The position numbers were made by a program, and so were the translations under genes. The notes beneath the pieces are model-generated. The model worked only from the letters and a program-made list of their open reading frames with translations, did no database searches and was not told the DNA's origin. From Coptis chinensis (lineage: Eukaryota > Streptophyta > Magnoliopsida > Ranunculales > Ranunculaceae), in NCBI GenBank assembly GCA_015680905.1, contig CM027377.1, positions 33,938,501 to 34,002,500 on the forward strand: a stretch of 64,000 bases of DNA. The letters are read 5' to 3'. Positions within the stretch are counted from its first letter, which is position 1. Every line of letters starts with the position of its first letter. Shown here one piece after another: positions 32,065 through 44,515 of this stretch.

Positions 32065-35000
32065 CCAATCTTGCAGAAGATGTCACTCGAGACCCAACAC
32101 ACATCCCGGGGCTAGGAGGAATCTCGAGGCTGACACCCATCCCAATTCTACCGAAATTTCGGCAAAGTTTCATTTGTTTAATCGACATTCGTAAACCCTA
32201 AAACCTGTCATAAACCTGGACATTTCATAATACCCTTCCAACAACCATATATATACAAAATCTTCACCCTATACACCACTGTGATGCCCATATACATATC
32301 CCAAAATGTTTATGATGAACTACACTCCAATACATCAAATAAATACATCAAAATGAGCGGAGCTCTATATATATATATACAACCAAAATGACTAGACTAT
32401 CTCTATACAACCAAAAGTATGAACTTGACTCGGTCCTCGTCAAGCATAAGGAAATCCTCCCAAATCACCATAACCGTTATCACTAGGGTTAGGGAAAACC
32501 TCCTCCGCAACTGGCTTGTCTGAAATGTTAAGTAGGATGAGCAAACAACTATGCCCAGTACATAGCCAATAAATAGTTACTTATAGAAACATTTAAAACA
32601 TGCAGGGTTTCCATAAAAGTATTCAAATATCGTGACTATATATATCCATCACTAACTAGCAGAAATCATCTCGACATGCTTCATTGATATACAAAATATA
32701 GTTTTTCACAATCATCATACAACTATTGTGGCCGCTGCATCCTATTAAAATGGTGAGGGTACGACTGGTACTTTTCAAATTTCCACAGGCAAATCTCGGT
32801 TCAGTACTTTTCAGTGTGAACCATGCACCGTTGTTTTCCTGATTTTACCGGCAGGGAGCTGAAATGCCGTTGTTGTGTTCGTACACACAAAATCCCCAAA
32901 GCTTTTAGGGCTCAGGTAGGCCCTGTGACCACGACCCCCATACGGGCTGTCACCTAACTAACGGTGGTCAACCGTTCGACGACTGCAGACCGCCAGATCC
33001 CGACACATCCGTGAGTGGACTAAACTCTCACTCCTCACGTCTAAACCTCATCGAGGTAGCATGTAACCCCACACAAGCTAATCACCATACAGCATGACAC
33101 GTACAAGTATGGTTATCTAGAAAAATAGAAAAGGAATTCCCGGACTACATCCAAATTGATGCATCCCTTTAAAGGTGGCCCACCACCTCGAAAGGTGTAC
33201 ACCACATTGAAATCTAGAGCGAACTCCCCGCCTCCTAAATTGCGACAGCTTCCTTCTTTATAGGAATTCACAATTCCTTTTCTAAATCCCCTCGTGATAA
33301 GCATAGTAATATCTATATATATACTACAGATACCGATTGTTTTCAAATACTCTAGTTACATATTTAGCTTTTCTTTTAAAATTGTTGATTCTGTAGGTGT
33401 GAGTTCCTGGATTTCCCACTATCGAGTAAGAACAACCTATGACTCCCAAACGGGCCAGTCATAGTAAATAACAACCGATAATTTCCAAACGGCGAATCAT
33501 CGTAAATAACACAACCATCCCGGGAACAATCCAGAACCTCCCACCTAGTTACAAACACCCGGGTAATCCTCACCCGCATACAAAATCCATCTCTCTGTCT
33601 CCTTACTGAGACAAGAGACGCGAACCCTTCCCAAAACAAGTTTTTCTCTTTTAACAAAGAAAACAAATCTCCGCTACCCCGATTTTACCAAAAAAACCAT
33701 TTCACACGAAAGCTATCTATATATACAGTTTATATCGAGGAAATACAGTGCAAAACATGAATATCATATATACATGCATGGTTGATACGCAACTATCTAT
33801 TTCCTATTTAAACAATTCAAATCATGCATGAAAATAAGCAGACTATATATTGGTATGTAGGTTCCTACCTTAGCAAGCTCCTTCTCCTCAAGCCCACTTA
33901 ACCAAATCGAGCCCGCTTAACCGAATCAACTCGGATTCACTCCTATAACAGCATATACATATACGTCGGTTGTTAGGATTGATCGAATAACGAGGAATTC
34001 TTAACTAGTGTAAGCCGAGAAGAAATCTCGACGTTAAGAATTGGGTTTCGGATAAATTTTCATCTAACTACCGTTAACAGAGCTACAGGCCATTTCTGGC
34101 ACTGTTACTCTGACGGTCTCTACGGCTATTTCGGGCCATGGCAGGCCCTCATATCGACGACAATCCTATCACATCCCAATTCCAAGTCCAAATTTCAACT
34201 ACAACCAATCCCACGCCCCTCGATTCATATTAAATCTAACAACAATTACTGTCGTGTTCCTTATCAATCGTGCATTACTCAAACAAATCCTAAACAAGTT
34301 TAAACTACAATAACTTCTCTAAAATAAAGTGAATGTAGATAATTCTTACCGAGTCAGCAAACAAACTCGCTCCTCTAGCTTTCTTCTCTATCAGTTTCAC
34401 TTCATTCTAGCTTCTCCAACTGCTACTGCCAAAATACCACACACCCCGTTCAATATTTTCATCAATACATCACAAGCTATCGACATCGAGTTTAAACTAT
34501 TTGATTGAGGCGAAAATAACTCACCTTTCACTTCGATTTCGCTTGGTACGCTCGAAATTCACTAGCTACTCCAACTGCTACTGCCGAAATACCACCCCAT
34601 TCAATTATCTCTCATCAAATACCACCAATTAAATCGAAATCAAGTTTACACTATCGATTGGAGAGGAATTAACTCACCTGTCGCCGCGATTTTGCTTCGG
34701 TATGCTCGAATTTCAAGGAGATTTCGAATTCTCCCACTTCAGTTTAGTGTTTCTAGGTTGGAGTGTGAAGAATTGAGGGTTGGATCGATGGGAATTGAGT
34801 CTCTCTCTCTTAGGGTTTTTAAAAAGTAGTGAAATTGGGAAAAATAGGTGCGATTTGATTTGGGGATTTTGTTTGGTGCGATTTTGGTCTAATTTTTTTG
34901 CCAAAAGACCATCTTGCCCTTACCTTCTAATTTAGCATCCAACCCGGTTTTGAATCCCCCGCCCTCGCGTAACGCGCCAAGTTTATGACGCATATACGTA

Positions 35001-35337
35001 ATTGGCGATTGGTCGTTTGGCGATTTGTCCAGTTTTACAGTTTTCGGGTTTGCAGTCGATGGACTCTTATTGACTATTAAATTATTTAGTTAGGTGCCCA
35101 CGAGGTTACTACGTATCGAATTATTTTATCACTTCTTATTTATCTTCTTTTCGATTTTTAGTATATTCTAAGTAACCAATTATATGAAATCTAAGAACTT
35201 TTCAAGTGGTTTTCCAGAACTAATTGGATTTCCTCGGTCGGTGTTAAATTAATTTACGTTACGTCAGCTAACCGTCTATCCGACTGGCCCAGTACGTAAT
35301 CGCCCCTAAGGTTCAAGTGTCTTTTACTAATTTACCC
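31692..35337. other. 3.6-kb non-coding block of unknown class
   Basis: No frame encodes a known protein. 31,725-31,930 is AT-rich with internal repeats. An A-run of about 28 bp stands at 32,037. From 32,080 to about 35,330 the base composition is more even, and it carries short splice-like and UTR-like text on the minus strand. I see no paired terminal repeats. It may be a non-autonomous retroelement or transposon relic, since protease fragments flank it on both sides, but the class is open. Confidence 0.35.
34412..34717. repeat. 150-bp tandem duplication within the block
   Basis: Two copies (about 34,412-34,560 and 34,567-34,717) share CTCCAACTGCTACTGCC, a TCGA(A/C)ATC(A/G)AGTTTA word, and an AACTCACCT / CGATTT / GCTCGAAT run in the same order, with moderate divergence. 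Confidence 0.7.
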
Positions 35338-35930
35338 TTAATAATAATTTAGGACTTTACACAGCATGGTTTGCATACTTGTTTCATAACGAATATCGAG
35401 GAAATCTTCAAACTCTCCACGAGGTGGTAATTGTAACCCTTGGGTGCCTTTAATAAATTCATTGCGCAACATATTGTACACTTGGGGTTGTCGTCCAGGA
35501 ATCAACAATAACTCCACCATCTCCACTCTTGTCTAATGCAAATGCCGAGGGGGAAATCGGTAGCATCTGTCCACCGACACTTATTCCAGTTAAACCCACA
35601 AAATAAAAAGTGTCTATTCTACTATTACGAAGTAATTAATGGAACTGTAATAGCCATCACTCGAGTTGAAGCTGAGGTAGCGTCTCTATCAACCAAACAA
35701 TAAGGAAACGAGGGGATGTTTACTGTTTATTTGTGAAGGAAATGAGAGGGAGCCCCTGCCTAGTCTTAGTAACCCGGCAAACCCCTAAACGACCGGCCCT
35801 GATTATTGCAACTGCCCAATAGCAATGTTTCTAGTGGTGGAGGGGCCAAAAGTTAAGGTTTCCATTACGAAGTCTCTATGCATCTGTGAAGGAATTGTCA
35901 CTCGTCACCTGTGATAGTCCTGGGCGTGGC
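35338..35930 (-). pseudogene. aspartic protease central fragment
   Basis: Minus strand. From high to low coordinate it shows the GDS/FATET region, NQGLF/LGLGG region and a segment matching ISVGGQMLPISPSAFALD, then the VYNMLRNEFIKGTQGL part of the second lobe. Closely related to the 28-kb pseudogene but with many breaks. Both ends are abrupt. Confidence 0.75.
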
Positions 35931-36170
35931 CCGAAGAGGGGCTATGATGGAAAAGCGCCTATCCCGGATATGGGTGACGGTTGCGTCATGGTGTGATCTC
36001 ATTTCGCTTAAGTAGCTGTCTAAATATCATGGCTATAATTAATTGATCCATAAAATCCTAACATCAAGGTTTTTTCCGGATCGTTTCGTTGTGAAGTTTG
36101 TGAGAACTCCACAGTTAAGCGTGCTCGAGCAGGAGTGGTCCAAAGATGGGTGATCTCCTGCAAATCCACA
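35922..36170. mobile_element. 5S-rRNA-derived segment, fossil of Cassandra/TRIM-like type
   Basis: 36,104-36,160 contains GAACTCCACAGTTAAGCGTG and GATGGGTGATCTCCTG, diverged from plant 5S rRNA but collinear with it. The flanks are unlike a 5S gene or spacer. Short terminal-repeat retrotransposons of the Cassandra group carry 5S-like sequence in their terminal repeats, so a solo relic of that kind is the best guess. It is old and incomplete. A plain 5S pseudogene is the alternative. Confidence 0.5.
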
Positions 36171-36175
36171 ACACT

Positions 36176-36667
36176 TACTATATTTTACTTTGATCAAATC
36201 AAAACTGACTTGTATCCCCTGTTGGTGTACATTCCTAATAATTGGAACTGTGGCAAATGCAAATCATGGAAAATAACACTATTCACACATTTGCCACTGT
36301 TTACCACTGTTTGATATGATTTCTGACGTGTGGCAAATGTTTTGAGCTTTGCCACAACTAGTGATTTGCCATGATTTTGATGGCAAAATTTACTCAAGGG
36401 GGAGCTATGTAAATTTTGCCACAGCAAATTACACACAAATTTTCCACAAACTATTTGTTATCATATAATCAAACAGCAACAAATCTAGATTTGCCACAAA
36501 CTATTTGCAATTGTCACTTTGATTACCACGACAAATTTGCCATTGGCAAATGCTGACAAAACTTGTCTTTGCCATAGCTCCTATCAAACACAGCCTATAT
36601 TTTACTTTGATCAAATCAAAACTGACTCGTATCCCCTGTTGGTGTACATTCCCAATAATCGGAACTG
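36176..36667. repeat. 70-bp duplication around a TGGCAAA-rich insert
   Basis: 36,176-36,245 and 36,596-36,667 share ATTTTACTTTGATCAAATC and CCCCTGTTGGTGTACATTCC. The 350 bp between them is full of TTTGCCA / TGGCAAA words in both orientations and ends CCTATCAAACACAGCC, a common MITE-type end. The other end is not clear. Confidence 0.55.
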
Positions 36668-36727
36668 ATCCAGATGTGGTTGCAAAACCCAAACACAGAA
36701 TGTTGTTTCCAACGTGCACCATATAAG
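36596..36727 (-). pseudogene. aspartic protease C-terminal fragment
   Basis: Minus-strand frame encodes NNILCLGFATTSGSVPIIGN then VHQQGIRVSFDLIK, the conserved last 35 residues of the family. It joins directly onto the 400-bp dispersed repeat. The first 20 codons of this piece are duplicated at 36,176. Confidence 0.75.
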
Positions 36728-37128
36728 ATTCCGATAGCACTGGTCATTTAAAGAACAAATCTTACGCCTCTGGTCTGGTAGCTGAAGGGAGGAACCTCGT
36801 GAGGAAGCTTGCAAGTGACCAAATGCAGATCACACCAAGAAACCAAGGACATTCAAAAGGGTCCCAAGCGAAGCGGTTGATAGCCAAGTTATGTGAGGTT
36901 GTCTCACTCCTCGCCGACGATGAAAGACAAGGCTATTACCAGATGTGCGCTCTATTCAATTGGTGTAGCTATAAACCCGCATAAAGTTTCAAAAAAAAAA
37001 AATTAAAATTCAGTTAAAAGTTGTAAATTTAAAATGTACCCATTAAAAGAAAAGTATTTTGTAGAGATGATCTTTATGGCAAGTGATTCATAACCACAAA
37101 AATTAGGGTTTAAATTTATTTTGCATGT
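36724..37128. repeat. 400-bp dispersed repeat, copy 2
   Basis: Partner of 478-883, same orientation, a few indels. Adjacent to a protease fragment as in copy 1. Confidence 0.8.
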
Positions 37129-37353
37129 CCTTAGATATATATTATAGCTGTACCCTCTTGCCTCTATTTTTTGAGCCTTTAGAGAGTGTCCACGTCATAC
37201 AAGTAATTACTAAAAATCAGAGCGAAAAATCGGAAGTTTCGAAAACGTTTGAGACCAAAATAAGAAATCTGAGCTTCTTTCTTTACGAGTGGGTTCTTTC
37301 TACTTCATAATTTCATATACAAAAACTCTCTTTTGCACGCAATACAAGAGCAG

Positions 37354-38663
37354 TGGTATGACAGTGGATGTTAAAGTTGATACCTGTTCTAATGTAGGTT
37401 GAGATTTCTCAATAGAATTGCCAAGCTCAGTGATTTTTCTTACCAACTTTACACTTCTACCAAAGATGCACCCTTGGGTAAGTAGTTAATTTTACTTTGA
37501 TACTTAAAATAGTGTTTATGTTTAAAAAGAGTACCGAAAGTAACGTTATTCAACACTTTGCGTAAAGCGACCCTCGCAGTTCCAATCGGGTTATAGACCG
37601 TCCCGATCCAAGGAATGTGTCCTTCGCGATTCATGACTTGCAGTTGCATAGAAAAGGAAGCACACCGGCATCAATAAGAGATAAATACAAGCAAAGATAA
37701 GGTTTGAATTTCGGATGCTTTTTCTTTTTTTTTTTTTTTGTTTTACTTGCGATTCTTTTGTTGCATGAAGCGCAATAAGAACTCAATCCAATTCTAACCG
37801 AAAGTGCTTTCTCAAAACAGTTCAAATGTGTGGCAACAATGACATCTCCTTCAAATCCCTCGAGTACTTTGAAGATATGAAAAGATGGTCGAGCTATGGT
37901 TTTGGGCTTGGCTATAAATGGAGATCTCTTATTGATTTTTAAGGAAGCAAAAGAACCTAGGAGTTAAAGTTATTAGAGTTCCATTCTTCCGTCAGTATTT
38001 TTTTTTTTATTGTGAAGAAATCTGAGTGAAAAAAAATGAGGTTGAATTTGGAAGGAAAAAGTTTATAAGCTGGATTAAGATGAATGTTGGATACTTGGAT
38101 GCGAAAGGTTATTTATGCTTTTTATAGTTCTCGGGCTTTAAATGGGGACTGCTGACTCTTAGGAGGTTAGATGCTATGTGTCAATGAAATGAGATTTGTT
38201 GCTACGTGTCAGCAAGTAAATTGACAGATACGTTAACTTTGTGGATGTGTTAGTCCCCTCTATTATATAGTTCCCAACACGTGGCGTTGAGTTAGAGCAC
38301 AGGGTGCTGGGATTGCTTTTGTGATTTTTAAGGATGTGTATACTGCGAATAAGGCTGGATTTTAGAATGGAGAAGAAGTGATCGATTGGGAAGTTCTTTT
38401 CTGTTATCAAGCTTCTGTTAGGGAGAAGGAAATGGAAAGTTGAACGGGCTCCTTCAGCAACTCACATTTATTGGAATCATTTGGGTTCAATGAGATTATC
38501 GTTGAAATTGCGTAGAGTGTTTGTTAATTCACTTCTTTTGTTGATTCTGTAGTTCTCCTCATACTATGATCATTGCTCTCAAGACGCATACTCACAGGTA
38601 TCAACAACCCTAACTGTGAATGAAATCGTTCCATCTACCAAGGCGGTACTCAGCTCTAAAGTT
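37354..38663 (+). pseudogene. VDAC (mitochondrial porin) exon pair
   Basis: Exon 37,354-37,392 ends VDVKVDTCSN and is followed by GTAGG. Exon 38,598-38,663 opens after CACAG and reads VSTTLTVNEIVPSTKAVLSS then K. Joined, they give the VDAC stretch VDVKVDT.SNVSTT.TVNEIVPSTKA. VDAC is a 19-stranded outer-membrane channel of about 275 residues. Here only some 33 residues remain, with the family intron between. After SSKV the sequence departs from VDAC. No other VDAC exon was found nearby. Confidence 0.75.
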
Positions 38664-41600
38664 AACTCCGTGCACTCCGTGCCGTATTGCAAAACAAGGG
38701 TATTTCTTAAACCCTTGGCAAACGGAACAAGGACGAATACCCTTTATAGGTATAACTACTCGATTTGTTGGTTGGTTTAAATGGATTTCTCTGTTTTCTG
38801 TAAATCTAGGTGTTGGGTTTGTTTGTTGTTGTTGTTGTTGTTTTTTTTTTTTTTTTATAATATTGATTACTTTTACCAACAATTCAAATTTGGGTATAAC
38901 AAATAGATTGGTGGCAATAGTAATTTAGTGAAATCCATTTTGTTGTTTAAATAGATTGGTGGAAATTTTGTTGGAGCGAAGAGTCGAAGATATATAACCA
39001 AAGTCCTCGAATTCTACTCAGTTTTAGATACGTTAAGACCAGCAAGTTATGTTTAGGTTGTGCGTCGACCTGGGTACCCAATACAGCTAAGTTTATATGA
39101 TGCCATATAATGAAACTTATTTGTATCGAAACCTCGAGGCATTGGTGTGCACAATTAATATATTTAAAGCATGTTTAGTGTTTTTTTTTTTTTTTGCATA
39201 AGTGTATGTTACAGTTGAGGAAACGTAAAACTTCAACTGCTTTGATGTGTACTATCTGGAATCACATTAACTGGAATAATTGCATTAATTTATACCAATT
39301 AGCAGGGTTAAATTTTACATACTATCTCTTACTTTTGATTATTGCGAAATTGTCATGATGTAGTATACAAGGACCACGATATGGTATACTTTTGAGTAGC
39401 TAATTTTTTGATTACTATGGTATATGGTTATATTACATATGGAATTGTTGATTATTAACGAAAAGTTATTATTATTGATTTTTCGTTTGAATTGAGCAAA
39501 TTGCACACATACTAATCGAACTTCCCGTGAGAACTACTATTCTGTATTCAAAATTTTCTATGAGTAGCCTGTTACGTTTATATGAAAAATATCAACATAG
39601 ATCGGTGGTCTATAAGAACAGCAGTGTGCTATTTGTTATATAAATTTGTTTTTGAGTAACTACAATTCGGTTGGTTGTTATGTTCAAAATTTTGTGCTTT
39701 CTTGCAGGCTAGTCTACCTAAAAGGAATAACGGTATTGTACAAAGAAGGCAACAGTTACCTTTAAAGGCAGTAAACTGACACAGAAAAATGGTTAGCTTC
39801 ATGGACCCTCTAAATACATTGAACTTACTCATATTTTAGTGGACTTCATTTCAATGGCCACATGAAAAGAAAATTGTTGTCTTTTTTTATCTAATATCTT
39901 TGTCCCAAGGCATGGTTTTATCATCTTATAGCATATTAGTGGATATTAGGTACACAGATTCTTCGTTTGATAGGTTTCTGTGTCTTTAATATGTGCTGCA
40001 AAGATCTCTTCTAAGTTGATTGTGTTTTCCAGAGTTTTAATGTTTCGAATGAACGAGCTGTTGCAGTGGTCATCGTCCCAATTTAGACAGTTGAAGGGTG
40101 GTGATTAATGGTTTCCACTTGGTCAAAACCAAGGTAGACAACATCCAATCTTGGACATAACAAACCCACATTCAGGTAAGTAGGTAGTAAACCTTTTCCA
40201 TTAATTGCAATCAACTTAGCTTTGAATGCACTTTAACACATTTTCCATCATTGATTACATGCTCTGCCATGCATTTATATGATTATTACTATAATAAAAA
40301 AATATTTTACTGTTTAAGAGTGGTTTATACAAAATGTATGTCCTATGGACTTCAGATCATCCATTAAGTATAGCAATCACGACATGCATGTCAAAGAGAA
40401 GTTGTTTACTATTCATGTTAGTCTATTTTTATTTTTACTATTTTAATGCTTATAATGAATAGAAAAACAATGACTGACCAACAACCGACAAAGACAGAGA
40501 CAAAGGCATTTGATTCATGATCTCGCATGCAACAAGAAACACACCGTTTCCCCCTCTTAAAGATAGGTTGCACCATATGCGCCCCTTCTCCCTTTGTGGT
40601 ACTATTTCAAGTTCATTGATTTAAAATTGACCTACGGGTGTATCTTAAAAGTATTTGCTAATGTGTCTGCTATTTTAATTGAAACATTTTTTTTATTATT
40701 TTGTATTCGGGGGCCAGTGCCCAGTGGTTCTTACCATATCACAATGATTTTTCCACAATTTTCAAGTCTTGCATTCATTTCTAACTTACAATGTTGTTGC
40801 ATCGCTATAGACGATTGACAAGAAGGTTACAGTAGCAAGAGCATGAAAGTGGAAATGAATTAATAATTGCTTCATAGTTGTTTACCTATGTACTGGCTTA
40901 CTTACTTACATACTGATGCTCCTACATTAAATAAAACATGCAGTTCACTACCTTTTTCATTATATTTGCATGGCAACATGGAAACGCTAAACTTCTGTAG
41001 GGCAAGGATGCTACTCACTTTTGGAAGAAGTCACTTCTTTAGTTGCACTGTTGTAGCATTCATCTATTTGTGTTCAGTAAGAGCTAAAATTTATTATGTT
41101 GTACAAAATACTCTGTTACAACAATCAAACTTCTATTAATGTTGGTTACATTCAAAAAGAAAGTTCATTCCATTTGTTCACTATGAAATATAATCTATTG
41201 CGTTTTTTTACGTTTTATGTTCTGGCATTCATACTTAATATGCAACCATAAATGATATTTATAATTGAAACTACTTTTTGAACTTTGAAATGATGGTTAT
41301 TCCCAAATAGAAATGCAGTCTTGGTAATGGGTTTGAATGCAAATTCTTGAGGGTTTGAAGGCTATACCTATTTCTGTGGTTGGTTGATTATTAAAATTTG
41401 GTATTGGAGCTAGGTTTGGAGTCATGGTTAAGTGTTTTGAATTGAAGGGAAAATGGTGTTAAGGGAGAAGGGAAGCTACCTAGACAATAATGAGTGTCAT
41501 AATGGAAAGAGTTATCACTGCCATTGGAATTCTTAAGCTAGATGTGGCTAAGGTTTATTAGAACATGGCTGTAGTGCATTTAGGTTAAGGTCGAAGCTGC

Positions 41601-42079
41601 TAACATGTGTACCTTGAAAATGGCGTTAATGATGTTGTGACACTTTGTTGTTAGCAAGCTACTTTGTGATGTGGTCTTGGGACAATAAATATTTACTATG
41701 CGAGCACGACGCGTTAGCTCAAAAAATTTGTTCTATCTCTTTAGAGTACTAATACGTCATCTTTTAAGCTTATTTTCCAAATTCTTTAAAAATGAACTAT
41801 TTAAAAAGACCGGTTATGGGGATCAGATGGTAAGTGTTCTTAAAAGTAACAAATTCACAATATCATGAAGAGAAAAATAATCAGACTTTGTTGGTTATTG
41901 TGTTAGTAAAGTATGTTTTTTTACTAAATTACATTTGAATGGTTTAGAAGCTTATAGTCCTTTTTATTTTCTTAGAATGTAACTATGTAACCATTCTATC
42001 TTTAGTTATTCTACTTCTCAGATTGTTATTTTTGTATTCCTTGATTTGATGTTCTCAACTACGTCTTATCTTCCTGTAG
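38664..42079. other. intron-like or intergenic stretch
   Basis: AT-rich, with T-runs (38,837, 39,180) and a (GTT)n run at 38,820. Two exon-like pieces on the plus strand with splice-like borders, 39,707-39,779 (ASLPKRNNGIVQRRQQLPLK) and 40,032-40,175, could not be assigned. No secure gene. Confidence 0.3.
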
Positions 42080-42168
42080 ATGTGAAGAAACAGATTCAAG
42101 CTTTTGCCTCTCAGACTATTGCATCCCATTTCTCATCTACATTACAGTCTGCTTTCAGCGTTGTCTGA
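42080..42168 (+). pseudogene. unidentified terminal exon
   Basis: After TTCCTGTAG the frame reads VKKQIQAFASQTIASHFSST then LQSAFSVV and stops. UTR-like sequence follows. Looks like the last coding exon of a gene. Family not recognised. Confidence 0.35.
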
Positions 42169-43067
42169 ATTTTTCATTGGTTTGCATAGTAAACTGGAGT
42201 GACTGAATCAAGAGAACGAAAAAAAAAGGGGGTTGTACCTGGTTTTGTTTGTATCTGTATTTTTTGATACCTACTATGCTATTTCAGACTGTGAATAGTT
42301 CTGCCATAGTTTAATTTCTTGATCACTAGGTCCAAAGTTTCAGTGCTTTGTAAGATGAGAATACAAGAAGGCTGATAGAAATTGAAGTTCCAAAAAGTGT
42401 ATTGGGTTGGTTTGTCGTGATTTGTATTACATGGTACTTGCAGTTCGACCTTTGTAAATAAATGGCTCCTTATACATGAGAATTGTTTTTCCCGTTTGTT
42501 TATGGAAATGGTTCTAGAGCTTTTTTTAGTTGCATCGACTTTTAGTTTCTATTTATTTTCCTTACTGGGGTTTCTCTGTACACTCTCGGGAGAGCGAATA
42601 ATCTATATCATGTCTTTTGTTATCAATCTGAAATAATATTTACCTCATGCTTTTTCTTGAATTTACACTTCAGAGTTCAGACATCTGTACTCTCGGTGTA
42701 ACCTCCCAGCAGTAGTTAGCAATTCAATCCTAATCTATCTGTAGAATAAAGTCAGATACTGTTTTTTTTTTTTTTTTTTTTTTTTTTTGTCTTGAAAGTT
42801 CAGTATTAAATTAACCAACTAAATGAATGATTTAGAAGCCAATTAACTTTTTTACAGTTCTTAATTGATTCAAAGGTTGTTGAAACGCAGATAAGCATTC
42901 AGTACTTTTTGTAGGTTTGACCTTCGAATTTTCAATTTCAAAGTGGGCTACTTTGAGTTTAGAAGCCCAGATCCAAAAAAAGTCATCGGTTCCTAGATCA
43001 CTTCTCATTTCTAGGAGAGTAGCTAAGGCCCCATTTCTCATTTCTTGGAGATAATAGTGAGATAGAA
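42169..43067. other. non-coding spacer
   Basis: Contains a T-run of about 26 bp at 42,763. No gene recognised. Confidence 0.35.
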
Positions 43068-43184
43068 ATGGAGGAAGCGACTGGATTGGTGAAACACTTA
43101 TTGATGGCAAAGTTTAAGGACGAGATTACCCAAGACCAGATTGATCAACTCATCAAGGGATTTGCCATTCTAAATAAATACTGA
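43068..43184 (+). pseudogene. Dabb (stress-responsive A/B barrel) protein fragment
   Basis: The frame starts at an ATG and reads MEEATGLVKHLLMAKFKDEI then TQDQIDQLIKGFAIL before a stop. This matches the N-terminus of plant Dabb-domain proteins (MEE..G.VKH.LLAKFK....EKI..LIKGYA.LVNLI). The catalytically undefined barrel needs about 100 residues, and 38 are here. It breaks off where NLIEP would follow. Confidence 0.65.
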
Positions 43185-44403
43185 TTGAGATTATACTAGC
43201 TAATTATGCAAGTATTGCACTTACTTTTCCTAACTAAGCATCAGCAATAAGGCAATTCACATTGTCACTCAGAACAACAAGCAGCTTTCCGTCGGGGCTA
43301 ATGTAAGTGTTCTCTACCAGGACATCAAAGAGTTAGCAGAATATTCCAAATATGACAGCAAGTTGCTTGCCACAAATTGTGTTAAAGTGGTTGATGCTGC
43401 AGTGTACTCACATTCACGGACCAGGGGAAGGTGAACCCACCAAGGCAAGCAAAATTTTCAATGTCAAAGACCCTCACTACAGCATCATTGTTTGCTGTCA
43501 TCAGTCTTACACTCCATCTGCTCAACGTAAGTAAGAATTTCTATTGCGTGGTTTTCTTTTGGTAAATATCTAATTTCGACAATGCTTTTCTACTTCGACA
43601 TTTCAACATCAACATTGTGTAGACCTTATTTTACCTGTTGTAACCTAGCTTGAAATTCATGTTACTTCACCTATTTGCAAGACAGATTATTAAATGTGAC
43701 ATGGGGAATGACCTTAAAATAAAGATCCATCATTGGAATAGCTAGATCATGCTTAGATAACTTCAAATTGGACACTGCTAGCGCTCTTTGTGACTTCAAT
43801 GATTGCTTTTGCTGTTTAGTATGCCTATTTTACTTTATATATTTCAATATTTGTATTTTCTTGCTACATGAGTGCTTACAGATACAAAGTTAAATACTTG
43901 CATAAATGAGTTTTTAGGAAATTTTGTACCATTAAGATGTTTTATCGCCTTTAATAATAACCATGTACCATGGGTTGATCTTCCATACTACAGTCTAATT
44001 AATATTGGAGTCTATGAGTTTTTTTCTTAAGAGTTGAATCAGATTCAACAGTTTGGTTTTACCCCACTGTTGCATTTGCTTTGTTGTCGTGAAATTAAGC
44101 ATGTATGTTCATTGTTAATGTCTAATACTCTCTGTGTTCTTTTTTGCTCATTGAATATTGACTTGATTTAATTGATCTTCATTAATACTACATTGTTTTC
44201 GGTAGGATGATTAGCCCTTTCTTGACTCTTAAGACAGCAAGTTTATTTTTGCAAGCCATTGAGATTTGCTGATAACCTTTTCAAGTTGGTCTTGAATTAT
44301 TTTTCTTATTGTATTACAGCGAAGTCGAATCTGGATCAAGACATCAAGTCAAATTTATAAATCCTCTTTCAGTTTTGATGCAATCTCTTGCAATCTCTTT
44401 CAG
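43185..44403. other. spacer with one unassigned exon-like piece
   Basis: 43,321-43,430 after a CTACCAG site reads DIKELAEYSKYDSKLLATNC then VKVVDAAVYSHSRTRGR. No family recognised. The rest is AT-rich. Confidence 0.3.
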
Positions 44404-44496
44404 AAAGCGTATGATTTGGTGTTGGTGGAGATGGTGGATAGAGGGTTCATGCCTCGGAGATTTACTTTCAATCGAGTTGTGATGCCTGATGGTTAG
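44404..44496 (+). pseudogene. PPR fragment
   Basis: After CAG the frame reads KAYDLVLVEMVDRGFMPRRF then TFNRV and stops. This is one P-type pentatricopeptide unit (A..L...M...G..P...TFN.VL). It lies right beside the Harbinger-type element. Confidence 0.6.
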
Positions 44497-44515
44497 TTCA
44501 TAACCTGAAGCCTTA

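Noticed and set aside
36104-36160. Functional 5S rRNA gene
   Set aside because: Only the central half is present and it differs at many conserved positions; flanks are not 5S spacer.
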